Assembly: GCF_004799495.1 (NCBI RefSeq)
Contig: NZ_SSMY01000010.1
Span: forward strand, 1-64,000
Length of the DNA stretch: 64,000 bases
Source: Sphingomonas sp.
GTDB taxonomy: Bacteria > Pseudomonadota > Alphaproteobacteria > Sphingomonadales > Sphingomonadaceae
Direction: 5' to 3'
This document shows positions 17,630 through 25,775 of this stretch, one piece after another. A program made the position numbers and the translations under genes. Position 1 is the stretch's first letter, and each line of letters starts with the position of its first letter. The notes below the pieces were generated by a model, which saw only the letters and a program-made list of their open reading frames with translations, was not told the DNA's origin and searched no databases.

Positions 17630-18850
17630 ATGGAACGGCATTACGGCATGGACTGGTTGCGGATCGGCGCGTTCGCGGTGCTGATCCTCTACCATACCGC
17701 GATGGTGTTCACGCCGTGGGGCTTCCACGTGAAGACCGCACAGCCGGTCGAGTGGCTGTCGGTCGCGATGCTGATCAGCAATCCGTGGCGGCTGACCTTG
17801 CTGTTCGTCGTGTCGGGCTATGCCAGCCGCGCGCTGTTCGCCAAATCGGGCGGGGTCGGGCGGTTCCTGACGAGCCGCGCGAGCCGGCTGCTGGTGCCGC
17901 TGGCGTTCGGCGTCGCGCTGATCGTCCCGCCGCAAAGCTGGGTCGAGCTGGTGACTCAGCACGAGTACGACCGCGGCTTCGGCTATTTCCTCGTCCACGA
18001 TTATTTCGCGTTCGCCGCGAACGACGGGGTCGGGCTGCCGACGTGGAACCATCTGTGGTTCGTCGGCTATCTGTTCGCCTACACCGCCGTACTTGGGCTG
18101 CTCCTGCTCGTGCCGCGTCCGGTGCGGCTGCAAGAATGGTTCGACCGCGCGTTCGGGGGCTGGCGCGCGCTGGTGCTGCCGGTGGCGTATCTGGTACTCA
18201 GCCAAGTCATCGTCTTCCACCGCTGGAGCGACAGCCAGGATTTGATCCACGACGGGGTCGCGCACCTCGCCTATTTCCCCGCCTTCCTGTTCGGGTTCGG
18301 GCTCGCGCGCTCGGCGCCGGTGATGGCGGCGTTCGTGCGCTGGTGGAAACCGGCGGCGCTGCTGGCGGTGGCGAGCTATGCGTTCGGCGCGGCGATCGAG
18401 GTCAATTATGCGGGCGATCATGTCCCCGACGCACTGAGCGACCCGATGCTGATCGCGCACCAGATACAATGCTGGGCCGCGGTCGCCGCCCTGATCGGCG
18501 TGGCCGAGCGCCACCTCAACCGTGACGCGGCGATCCGCCCGATGCTGACGGAAGCCGTCTTCCCGTTCTACCTGATCCACCAGACGGTGATCGTGCTCGG
18601 CGAATATGCGCTCCAGCCGTTCGGGCTGGGTGCGGCGGCGGAGTTCGCGATCCTCGTGCCGGTGACGGTCGCGGGATGCTGGGCCTTCTATCTCTTCGGG
18701 CGCGAGGTGAACTGGCTTCGCCCGCTGATCGGATTGCGGCGGCGCGTCGCGAGGGCTACCGCTCGCCGCCATGACAACATCCTCCAATCGCTGGTCGCTG
18801 GTGATCCATGGTGGCGCCGGCGCGATCGCGCGCAGCCAGACCCGGCCTGA
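17630..18850 (+). CDS. Acyltransferase 3 family membrane protein (copy 2)
   Basis: The 406-residue paralogue of the preceding gene shares the blocks RHYGMDWLRIGAFAVLILYH, NPWRLTLLFVVSGYASRALF, WNHLWFVGYLFAYTAVLGLL and VNWLRPLIGLR. It has the same ten-helix layout and catalytic His. Its last 80 bases overlap the start of the isoaspartyl peptidase gene in another frame, and the C-terminal 25 residues (rich in Arg) are not shared with copy 1. The pair looks like a local duplication that has diverged. Confidence 0.88.
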   Translation: MERHYGMDWLRIGAFAVLILYHTAMVFTPWGFHVKTAQPVEWLSVAMLISNPWRLTLLFVVSGYASRALFAKSGGVGRFLTSRASRLLVPLAFGVALIVPPQSWVELVTQHEYDRGFGYFLVHDYFAFAANDGVGLPTWNHLWFVGYLFAYTAVLGLLLLVPRPVRLQEWFDRAFGGWRALVLPVAYLVLSQVIVFHRWSDSQDLIHDGVAHLAYFPAFLFGFGLARSAPVMAAFVRWWKPAALLAVASYAFGAAIEVNYAGDHVPDALSDPMLIAHQIQCWAAVAALIGVAERHLNRDAAIRPMLTEAVFPFYLIHQTVIVLGEYALQPFGLGAAAEFAILVPVTVAGCWAFYLFGREVNWLRPLIGLRRRVARATARRHDNILQSLVAGDPWWRRRDRAQPDPA

Positions 18851-19703
18851 GACCGACCGGGGCCTGCGCGCCGCGCTCAACGCCGCGCTCGATGCGGGGT
18901 CGGCGATCCTGTCGGGCGGCGGCGCGTCGCTCGACGCGGTCGAGGCGGCGGTGCGCGTGCTGGAGGACGACCCGCATTTCAACGCGGGGCGCGGATCGGC
19001 GCTCACCTATGAAGGCGCGACCGAGCTCGACGCCGCGATCATGAGCGGTGCCGATCTCCTCGCCGGATCGGTGGCCGGCGTCACGGCGACCAAGAACCCG
19101 GTGACGCTGGCGCGCGCGGTGATGGAGGAAAGCGCACACGTCCTACTCGGCCGCGAGGGCGCGGACCAGTTCAGCGTCGAGCACGGGCTGGAGCAGGCCG
19201 ACGCGGAGTGGTTCGCGGTCCCGGAGCGCCGCCGCCAGCTCGAGGAATTGCTGGCGAATGGCGGCAAGTTCGACGTCGACATGAAGTATGGGACGGTCGG
19301 CGCGGTGGCGCTCGACCAAGTCGGACACATCGCCGCCGCGACATCGACCGGCGGCGTCACCGGCAAGCGCTGGGGCCGGATCGGCGATTCGCCGCTGATC
19401 GGCGCGGGGACCTACGCCGACGATCGCGGCGCGGCGGTGTCGTGCACCGGCGCGGGGGAATTCTTCATCCGCGAAAGCGTCGCGTTCCAGATCAACGCGC
19501 GGGTTCGTTTCCTGGGCGAGAGCCTGAAGCTCGCCGCCGATACGGTGATGGCCGAGGTCAAATCGCTCGGCGGCACCGGCGGGGTGATCGTCACCGACGC
19601 GGCAGGCGGACAGGCGTGGAGCTTCACCACCGCAAGCCTCTATCGCGGCCGCGCCGGATCGGACGGCGAGCGCTTCGTCGCGCTGTACGACGACGAGGAT
19701 TGA
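18771..19703 (+). CDS. iaaA: Isoaspartyl peptidase/L-asparaginase
   Basis: A 310-residue Ntn-hydrolase of the plant-type asparaginase family. It is made as a precursor that cleaves itself before T175 (KYGTVGAVALD), which becomes the N-terminal nucleophile. The N-terminal block is WSLVIHGGAGAIAR and the substrate-pocket block is TGGVTGKRWGRIGDSPLIGA. It hydrolyses isoaspartyl dipeptides and L-Asn and helps clear damaged proteins. The start is chosen at the ATG (MTTSSNRWSLVIHGG), which overlaps the preceding acyltransferase by 80 bases. Confidence 0.93.
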   Translation: MTTSSNRWSLVIHGGAGAIARSQTRPETDRGLRAALNAALDAGSAILSGGGASLDAVEAAVRVLEDDPHFNAGRGSALTYEGATELDAAIMSGADLLAGSVAGVTATKNPVTLARAVMEESAHVLLGREGADQFSVEHGLEQADAEWFAVPERRRQLEELLANGGKFDVDMKYGTVGAVALDQVGHIAAATSTGGVTGKRWGRIGDSPLIGAGTYADDRGAAVSCTGAGEFFIRESVAFQINARVRFLGESLKLAADTVMAEVKSLGGTGGVIVTDAAGGQAWSFTTASLYRGRAGSDGERFVALYDDED

Positions 19704-19734
19704 GCGCCGCGCGGGACGGGCGTAGGCGGGCGCG

Positions 19735-20595
19735 ATGAAGCGCCTCCTTCCCTTCCTCGCCGCGTTGACCGCGCTCCTCGTCACCTCGCCCGCGGGCGCC
19801 TATTGGGAGTACGGCCACCAGACCATCGCCCAGATCGCCTGGGCCAATATCAAGCCCGCGACGCGCACCCGCATCCTCGCGCTGCTCCGCCAGCAAGCGT
19901 TGCTCGGCACGCCGCAATGCAAGGCCGGGACGATCGACGACGCCGCGGTGTGGGCGGATTGCATCAAGGGGATCAAGAACCCCGACGGCACGCAGAAATA
20001 CGGCAACACCAACGCCTGGCACTTTCAGGACGTCAACATCTGCACCCCGTTCGACCTGATCGAAGCGTGCAAGGGCGACAATTGCGTGTCGGCGCAGATC
20101 GTCCGCGATGCCAAGCTGCTCAAGGACCGCAGCACCCCGACCGCCGACCGGGTCCGCGCGCTCGTGTTCCTGATCCACTTCGTCGGCGACCTGCACCAGC
20201 CGCTTCACGCCGGTGAAAAGGGCGACAAGGGCGGCAACGACGTGAAAGCGGTATACGGCACCTACGCGCCGCAGCGGCTCAACCTGCACTCGATCTGGGA
20301 CGGCTATCTGGCGGAGCGCGCGATCTCGACGGGCCCGAGCCTGGTGCGACGTTATCCGGCCGCCGAGCGCCGAGCGGTGGCGGCGGGCGACGTGATCGCG
20401 TGGAGCCATGAAAGCTGGCAGGTCGCGCACGACGTCACCTATGCGACCGCGATCGGTGGCGATCCGTGCGGGCCGACGCCTGCTCGCGTCAAACTCGACA
20501 ATGCGACGATCGAACGGCTGGTGCCGACGGTCCGGCTCGAAGTGAAGCGCGGCGGGTTGCGGCTGGCGAAGATGCTCGACCAAGCACTCGGTTGA
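19735..20595 (+). CDS. S1/P1 family nuclease
   Basis: A secreted zinc nuclease of 286 residues. The signal peptide (about 1-22) ends ...SPAGA, and the next residues YWEYGHQTIAQIAW hold the Trp and His that bind the trinuclear zinc cluster in this family. Other ligand motifs are WHFQDVNI, LIHFVGDLHQPLHAGEKGDKGGN and NLHSIWDG. The family cleaves single-stranded DNA and RNA and 3'-phosphates, and in bacteria is usually periplasmic or extracellular. In the canonical enzyme the mature N-terminus is Trp; here Tyr may precede it. Confidence 0.92.
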   Translation: MKRLLPFLAALTALLVTSPAGAYWEYGHQTIAQIAWANIKPATRTRILALLRQQALLGTPQCKAGTIDDAAVWADCIKGIKNPDGTQKYGNTNAWHFQDVNICTPFDLIEACKGDNCVSAQIVRDAKLLKDRSTPTADRVRALVFLIHFVGDLHQPLHAGEKGDKGGNDVKAVYGTYAPQRLNLHSIWDGYLAERAISTGPSLVRRYPAAERRAVAAGDVIAWSHESWQVAHDVTYATAIGGDPCGPTPARVKLDNATIERLVPTVRLEVKRGGLRLAKMLDQALG

Positions 20596-20596
20596 C

Positions 20597-21331
20597 GTGA
20601 ACCGAACCGATCCGGCGTTGCGCGGGTACGCGCTGTGCGGCGAGGCGCGCGCGGGGACGACGTTCCTCAAGGAGTTGCTCGCCTCGACCGGCCGATTGGG
20701 CGAGCCGGTCGAGTGGTTCGACCCTGTTTGGCGAGCGCGGGTCGGCCCGACCGACGACTTCATCGGCGCGATGCTGGCGCGCACCGCAACGCCGAATAGC
20801 GTCTATGGCCTCAAGATATTCTCGTCGCACGCCAAGGCGGCAGCGCGCCATCAATGGGCAACGCGACTGCCAAATCTGTCGTTCGTTCATATCCGCCGCG
20901 ACGACTTGCTGGGTCAGGCGATCTCGTTCGCGCGCGCCGCGCAGACCGCGCGCTTCGTGAGCGATCAGGCGGAGCGGCGAGCGGCCGGCTATGACCGTCG
21001 CGCGATCGATTCGGCACTGATCACTCTGGCGCGTGGGCAGGCGCGCTGGGAGATTTGGTTCGCGCGCCACGGCATCGCACCGTTGCGAGTGAGTTACGAG
21101 CAAGTGATCGCCGATCCGGCGGACACCGTAGCACGCATCGCCGCGTTGGTCGGAGTCGAGGGTGCGCGGATCGACCTTGCCCAAGTGACCGCGCAGCGCA
21201 TGAGCGACGACACGAGCGACGAATGGCGCCACCGCTACCGGGCCGATGCGCCATCCGCCGACCGGTTGCCCGGCCTCACCGACCGATCGCCGAAGGCGGT
21301 AACCGACGCGCTTCGCACCGCTTTACGCTAA
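20597..21331 (+). CDS. Stf0-type sulfotransferase
   Basis: The 244-residue product starts at a GTG one base after the nuclease stop. It opens with the PAPS-binding loop region YALCGEARAGTTFLKELLASTG, followed by LGEPVEWFDP, as in Stf0, the mycobacterial trehalose 2-sulfotransferase. SFVHIRRDDLLGQAISFARA matches the 3'-phosphate-binding block. The acceptor is unknown; a carbohydrate or polar lipid head group is the family expectation. It ends by overlapping the convergent small membrane gene by 4 bases. Confidence 0.88.
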   Translation: MNRTDPALRGYALCGEARAGTTFLKELLASTGRLGEPVEWFDPVWRARVGPTDDFIGAMLARTATPNSVYGLKIFSSHAKAAARHQWATRLPNLSFVHIRRDDLLGQAISFARAAQTARFVSDQAERRAAGYDRRAIDSALITLARGQARWEIWFARHGIAPLRVSYEQVIADPADTVARIAALVGVEGARIDLAQVTAQRMSDDTSDEWRHRYRADAPSADRLPGLTDRSPKAVTDALRTALR

Positions 21332-21576
21332 TCGTTTTCGCCCCAGCGCCAGCGCCAGCCGCCGCGCGTGTGCTGCACGCAGATGACAGTCAGCGTGATG
21401 GTCGCCAGCGCGATGATCGCCGCCCATGTCCCCCAGTGTCGCGGCAACAGTGCGAAGCCTGCAATGGTCAGCACGGCGATATAGACGCCCAGCACCGCCC
21501 AACCCTGCCACGTGATCGGGTTGCCGGTACCGTAGCCATAGCGCTTTGGCGCGAACCAGTCGCCGTCGTCGCTCAT
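21328..21576 (-). CDS. Small two-helix membrane protein
   Basis: An 82-residue protein with two hydrophobic helices (about 26-45 and 48-66), preceded by a hydrophilic start (MSDDGDWFAPKRYGYGTGNP) and followed by a Trp/Arg tail (RGGWRWRWGEND). I do not recognise a family beyond small sphingomonad membrane proteins. The start overlaps the hydrolase stop (ATGA), so it is the last gene of the SPFH operon. Function unknown. Confidence 0.75.
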   Translation of the reverse strand: MSDDGDWFAPKRYGYGTGNPITWQGWAVLGVYIAVLTIAGFALLPRHWGTWAAIIALATITLTVICVQHTRGGWRWRWGEND

Positions 21577-22520
21577 CGCGCACCCCTCCCGCCGACCGCA
21601 GCCGCGACCGCGTCGACTACGCTTGGCGCGATCGGCAGCGTGGCGTCGCCATAGCTCGCAGCATTGGCGGCGCGGTCGCCCGCTGGCACGACCTTGAGCA
21701 CGTGATTGACCCCCGGCAATACGACCAGCTTCGCCTTGGGTTGCGCGGCGGCGAGCGGTTTCGCATCGTCGTCGACCGACACCTGCAGATCGTTGTCACC
21801 CTGGATGATCGTCATCGGGAGACGCACGTTCGCAGCCAGTTTGGCGGGGTCGAACTTGGCCAGTTCGATCAGATATTTCTGGACCGCTACCGGAAAGATC
21901 ATTGGCAAGGGCGAGGGAAGCGTCGCGGGATCGACCGTTTTCCCTGCCTCGACCGAATCGAGCATCGCGAGCGCGGCGGGCAGGATCGGCGCGTTGGCTG
22001 CATTGGCCTTGAACTGCGCGCGCATGACCTGGATGATCGGCCGTCCCGCCGCCGACACCAGGATCACGCCGCAGATGCCGGTCGGGTTCTGCGCCGCCTG
22101 CAACGCGACCAGCCCACCCTCGCTATGCCCGACCAGCCAGGCGCATTTCGCGCCGGCGCGCTTCGCGGCGAATTGCGCCCAGCCGCGCGCGTCGGCAGCA
22201 TAGCCTTCTATCGTCGCGGCGTTCGCATCGGGGATCGCTTTCGCGCTGCCGAACATACCGCGCTTGTCGATCCGGACACTGAAAACGCCGCGCGCGGCCA
22301 GCGCCTCGGCGAGCAATTTGTACGACTGGCCCTTGAGGCCCATCGGATTGTTGCCGTCGCGGTCGGTCGGGCCCGATCCGGGGATGATCACCACGACCGG
22401 CCCTCCAATCTTGTCGCTCGCCTGATAGGTCCCCGCGAGCGGCCCCTGCGGCCCCGCGATCGTCACTTCTTCGCCGGCCGGCACCGCGGCCGCCGCCATC
22501 ATCATCGCGATCGCAATCAT
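21573..22520 (-). CDS. Secreted alpha/beta hydrolase
   Basis: The 315-residue protein starts with a short hydrophobic signal (MIAIAMMMAAAAVPAGEE) and has an alpha/beta-hydrolase fold. The oxyanion block is VVVIIPGSGPTDRDGNNP, the nucleophile is the Ser of GHSEGG, and the C-terminal His lies in VLPGVNHVLK. It resembles the YbbA/BAAT-like esterases annotated as alpha/beta hydrolases of unknown substrate. Overlaps of 4 bases join it to the RHH gene upstream and the small membrane gene downstream. Confidence 0.88.
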   Translation of the reverse strand: MIAIAMMMAAAAVPAGEEVTIAGPQGPLAGTYQASDKIGGPVVVIIPGSGPTDRDGNNPMGLKGQSYKLLAEALAARGVFSVRIDKRGMFGSAKAIPDANAATIEGYAADARGWAQFAAKRAGAKCAWLVGHSEGGLVALQAAQNPTGICGVILVSAAGRPIIQVMRAQFKANAANAPILPAALAMLDSVEAGKTVDPATLPSPLPMIFPVAVQKYLIELAKFDPAKLAANVRLPMTIIQGDNDLQVSVDDDAKPLAAAQPKAKLVVLPGVNHVLKVVPAGDRAANAASYGDATLPIAPSVVDAVAAAVGGRGAR

Positions 22521-22726
22521 TCGTCATCCCCTTGTTTCGGCGGTCGGCCGCGTTTCGCGCGCACCGGATCCGCCAGTTTCACCCCGCGCCGTCCCAGCGC
22601 CTCGCGCAGCAGGCACTCGACCTGCGCGTTGACGCTTCTGAGGTCGCTCGCCGCCGCGCGCTCGATCGCCGCGTAGAGCGCGGGGTCGAGGCGCAGCGGG
22701 AACGCCTTCTTGGGGGGAACGGCCAT
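22517..22726 (-). CDS. Ribbon-helix-helix (Arc-like) small protein
   Basis: A 69-residue protein with the Arc/MetJ-like pattern KKAFPLRLDPALYAAIERAAASDLRSVNAQVECLLREAL (given by its ends: PLRLDP strand, then two helices) and a basic tail RAKRGRPPKQGDDE. It is a likely DNA-binding dimer. Start chosen at MAVPPKK; the frame extends 11 codons upstream into the SPFH gene. It sits 10 bases after the SPFH gene and overlaps the hydrolase start, so it may regulate this operon; that is inference. Confidence 0.82.
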   Translation of the reverse strand: MAVPPKKAFPLRLDPALYAAIERAAASDLRSVNAQVECLLREALGRRGVKLADPVRAKRGRPPKQGDDE

Positions 22727-22736
22727 TCTCGCGCGC

Positions 22737-23651
22737 TTACTGGTAGAGCGAGCCCGCATTGACGATCGGCTGCGTGTCGCGTTCGCCGCACAGCACGACC
22801 ATCAGGTTGGAGACCATCGCCGCGCGACGCTCATCGTCGAGTTCGACCACGCCCTTCGCCGACAATTGCTCGAGCGCCATCTGGACCATCCCGACCGCGC
22901 CCTCGACCAAAGTCTGGCGCGCGGCGACCACCGCCTGCGCCTGTTGCCGGCGGAGCATCGCCCCGGCGATCTCCTGCGCATAGGCCAAGTGTGTGAAACC
23001 GCATTCATCGACCGTGATCCCGGCCATGGCGAGCCGCGCGATCAGTTCCTGGCGCAGCTCGGCGCCCACCTGGTCGTGGTTGCCGCGCAGCGTCACTTCC
23101 TGGTGCTCGAAATCGTCGTACGGATAGCGCGAGCCGATCGTGCGCACCGCGGCCTCGATCTGGACCATCACGAACGCCTTGTAATCGTCGACGTCGAATA
23201 GCGCCTGCGCGGTGTCCGTCACGCGCCACACCACCTGCGCGGCGATCTCGATCGGGTTGCCGCGCAGGTCGTTGACCTTGATCTTGTCCGAAATGATGTT
23301 GTTGGCACGGACCGACAGTTTCTTCTTGCCGTACCACGGCACGATCCAGCGCAGCCCCGTATTGCGGTCGGTGCCGCGATAGCTGCCGAACAGCGTGATC
23401 GCCGCAGCCTGGTTGGGCTGGAGCATGTAAAAGCCCGGCGTGACGAAGGCGAACGTCAGCGCGCCGAGCAGCAGCAGCGGCACGCCGATTTCCGGGGTCG
23501 GATCGATCTGGCTCGCGCCGAAGACCGCGACCAGGATCGCGACGAGCATGACGAACAGCATCAGATAGCCGCTCGAGGTCGATGCCGGCCGCTCCTGCGA
23601 CAGGGTCAGCGCGGCGTGGCGATCGGCGGCAGGCGTAGCATTCGTGGCCAT
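22737..23651 (-). CDS. SPFH/Band 7 domain membrane protein
   Basis: The 304-residue protein has one or two N-terminal hydrophobic segments (about 28-45 and 52-72) and an SPFH domain (about 75-250) with LFGSYRGTDRNTGLRWIVPW, IKVNDLRGNPIEIAAQVVWRV and YDDFEHQEVTLRGNHDQVG. Gln/Ala-rich helices (AGAMLRRQQAQAVVAARQ) form the oligomerisation region. SPFH proteins (prohibitin, flotillin, HflK/C) build membrane microdomain scaffolds or regulate proteases. It leads an operon with RHH, alpha/beta hydrolase and small membrane genes. Confidence 0.9.
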   Translation of the reverse strand: MATNATPAADRHAALTLSQERPASTSSGYLMLFVMLVAILVAVFGASQIDPTPEIGVPLLLLGALTFAFVTPGFYMLQPNQAAAITLFGSYRGTDRNTGLRWIVPWYGKKKLSVRANNIISDKIKVNDLRGNPIEIAAQVVWRVTDTAQALFDVDDYKAFVMVQIEAAVRTIGSRYPYDDFEHQEVTLRGNHDQVGAELRQELIARLAMAGITVDECGFTHLAYAQEIAGAMLRRQQAQAVVAARQTLVEGAVGMVQMALEQLSAKGVVELDDERRAAMVSNLMVVLCGERDTQPIVNAGSLYQ

Positions 23652-23716
23652 AGGGCCCTCCCGTTTAATGTGATATCACATTTATATCGGGATTGAGCGA
23701 GTCGCAAGCGTTATTT

Positions 23717-23843
23717 CCCTCTCCCTTTGGGAGAGGGAGGGAGGAGCAAAGCCACGGAAAGGTGAGGGCAGGGTCGAAAACGTTTCGACCCTGCCCTCAC
23801 CCCTCGCAGCTCCGCTGCTCGACCCTCTCCCAGAGGGAGAGGG
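23717..23843. repeat. Composite palindromic repeat (family B, copy 1)
   Basis: Two outer hairpins of the form CCCTCTCCC-n-GGGAGAGGG (23717-23737 and 23823-23843) flank a long central inverted repeat built on GGTGAGGGCAGGGTCGAAAA and its complement (23761-23801). The same design occurs at 34938-35065. It fills the gap between the SPFH promoter side and the end of pal, has no coding content, and resembles the REP/BIME-type elements common in GC-rich proteobacteria. Confidence 0.85.
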
Positions 23844-23851
23844 TTATTTCA

Positions 23852-24373
23852 TTACTGCAGCACGATCGTCACCGCTCGGCGGTTTTGCGCCCAGCTCGCC
23901 TCATCGCTGCCGAGCGCGATCGGGCGTTCCTTACCGTAGCTGATCGTGGTGATTCGCGAAGGGTCGATTCCCTTCGCGGCAAGATAATTCTTCGCGGCGT
24001 TCGCGCGCCGGTCGCCCAACGCGAGATTGTATTCGCGCGTCCCGCGTTCGTCGGCATGGCCCTCGATCGTGATGCGGCGATTGGGCCATTTGGTCAGCCA
24101 CGCCACCTGGCTGTCGAGGATCGAGCGCGAGGTCGCGTCGATGTCGGACATGTCGAGCGCGAAATGGATCGTGTCGCTCATCACCGAACGCTGGAAGTCC
24201 TGCGCGCTGCCGGGGACGACGACGCCGTTGCTGTCGCCGCCGTTCGCGCCGCTATTGTCGGTCACCGGCGCATCCCCGGCGCTCGGCGGCAGAATCTTGG
24301 GGCGCTTGTGCGCGCATCCCGCGGTCGCGAACAACGCGGCGAGCAGGATCAGCTTGGTACGGGTGTGGGCCAT
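23852..24373 (-). CDS. pal: Peptidoglycan-associated lipoprotein Pal
   Basis: An outer-membrane lipoprotein of 173 residues. The signal peptide ends in a lipobox (LFATAGC). The C-terminal OmpA-like domain (about 65-170) contains the peptidoglycan-binding motif ITIEGHADERGTREYNLALG. Pal binds diaminopimelate in the cell wall and TolB in the periplasm, linking the outer membrane to the Tol motor during division. It is the last gene of the tol operon and is followed by a large palindromic repeat. Confidence 0.95.
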   Translation of the reverse strand: MAHTRTKLILLAALFATAGCAHKRPKILPPSAGDAPVTDNSGANGGDSNGVVVPGSAQDFQRSVMSDTIHFALDMSDIDATSRSILDSQVAWLTKWPNRRITIEGHADERGTREYNLALGDRRANAAKNYLAAKGIDPSRITTISYGKERPIALGSDEASWAQNRRAVTIVLQ

Positions 24374-24402
24374 GGTCGGTCCTCCTTTTTACTCTCGGAA
24401 TA

Positions 24403-25770
24403 TCAATCGGTGCGGATCGGGCCCCAGCTGGGATCCGATCCATCGAACGGCGTGGGCAAACGGTGCACGTTGACCCCGGTCAGGTCGACCGACCACAAAT
24501 CGGCGACCCCCGATCCGCCTTGGGTCGAACGGAAGAACATGATCACACGGCCGTTGGGCGACCAGCTCGGCGCCTCGTCCTGCCAGCCGTCGGTCAGGAT
24601 CTTCTCGCCCGCGCCGCTGGGCGACATGATCCCCACGTGGAAGCCGCCGCCGATCTTGGTGAAGGCGATCAGGTCGCCGCGCGGGCTCCACGCCGGGGTG
24701 GCATAGCGGCCATTGCCGAAGCTGATCCGCTGCTGGTTAGAGCCATCGGCGTTCATCACATAGAGTTGCTGCGCGCCCGACCGGTCGCTTTCGAACACGA
24801 TTCTGGAGCCGTCGGGCGAATAGCTGCCCCCGGTGTCGATCCCCGGCGAGGTGGTCAGCCGCTGCCACTGCCCGCCGCCCGACGGGATGCGGTAGAGGTC
24901 GGTGTTGCCACCTTGCGCCATCGAGAACAGGATCCACTGGCCATTGGGCGAGAAGCGCGGCGCGAAGGCGAGGCTGACATCGGTGACGAGCTTGCGCTGT
25001 TGCCCCGATGCGATGTCGTAGACGTAGATCGTCGGTTTTTTGTCGAGGTACGATAGATACGCGATCCGCTTCTGGTCGCGCGACAAGGTCGGGGTCAGTA
25101 CGATCGTCTGGCCGTTGGTCAGGAAGCGGCCGTTGAACCCGTCCTGGTCCATCAGCGCGAGGCGCTTCACGCGCCGCCCCTTCGGTCCGGTCTCCGACAC
25201 ATAGACGACGCGGCTGTCGAAATACGGGCCCTCGCCCGTCAGCCGCGTATAGACCATGTCGGCGCATTTGTGCGCGGCGCGGCGCCACTCGCCGAACGGC
25301 AGGACATAGCCCTGCCGCGCCAGCTCGCGCTGCTGCGCGGTGTCGTAGAGGTAGCAGCCGACCGTCAGCGTGCCGTTGCCGTTCGAGCGGACGAAGCCCT
25401 GGACGAGCGCGGTCGCGCCGGCCGCGCTCCACGACCCGTAATTGGGCGATGTCGCTTCGACGAAGGGCACGTTGAGGAGCTGGCCAGCGGGGAGCGGCTT
25501 GAACAGCCCCGAATTCTTAAGGTCGCCGGTGATCACTTCGGCAAGCTGGCGGCCGAGCTGGTCGGTGGGGCCGGCGGCGGTCGCGGTCACTTCGGGCGTC
25601 GGCATCGGCGGGATCGCGATCCCCATCGGCGCGGAAATGCCGCCCTCGACATCGACCACCAGCCCGCCCGGGGTCGGGGTGGGCGTCGGCGCGGGCACGG
25701 TCTGGGCGTGCGCGACAGGGGCCAGCAGGGCGGCGGCCAGGGCGATCAAAGGAAGCGTTCTCGTCATCAT
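24403..25770 (-). CDS. tolB: Tol-Pal system beta-propeller protein TolB
   Basis: Periplasmic TolB of 455 residues. The signal peptide (LPLIALAAALLAPVAHAQ) is followed by a Pro/Thr-rich spacer, an N-terminal alpha/beta domain, and a six-bladed propeller with repeats such as FAPRFSPNGQWILFSMAQGG, DTGGSYSPDGSRIVFESDRSG and ATPAWSPRGDLIAFTKIGGG. It binds Pal and TolA. Start at the double ATG (25770/25767) just after the tolA stop; the open frame reaches further but overlaps tolA. Confidence 0.95.
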   Translation of the reverse strand: MMTRTLPLIALAAALLAPVAHAQTVPAPTPTPTPGGLVVDVEGGISAPMGIAIPPMPTPEVTATAAGPTDQLGRQLAEVITGDLKNSGLFKPLPAGQLLNVPFVEATSPNYGSWSAAGATALVQGFVRSNGNGTLTVGCYLYDTAQQRELARQGYVLPFGEWRRAAHKCADMVYTRLTGEGPYFDSRVVYVSETGPKGRRVKRLALMDQDGFNGRFLTNGQTIVLTPTLSRDQKRIAYLSYLDKKPTIYVYDIASGQQRKLVTDVSLAFAPRFSPNGQWILFSMAQGGNTDLYRIPSGGGQWQRLTTSPGIDTGGSYSPDGSRIVFESDRSGAQQLYVMNADGSNQQRISFGNGRYATPAWSPRGDLIAFTKIGGGFHVGIMSPSGAGEKILTDGWQDEAPSWSPNGRVIMFFRSTQGGSGVADLWSVDLTGVNVHRLPTPFDGSDPSWGPIRTD

Positions 25771-25775
25771 CTCTC

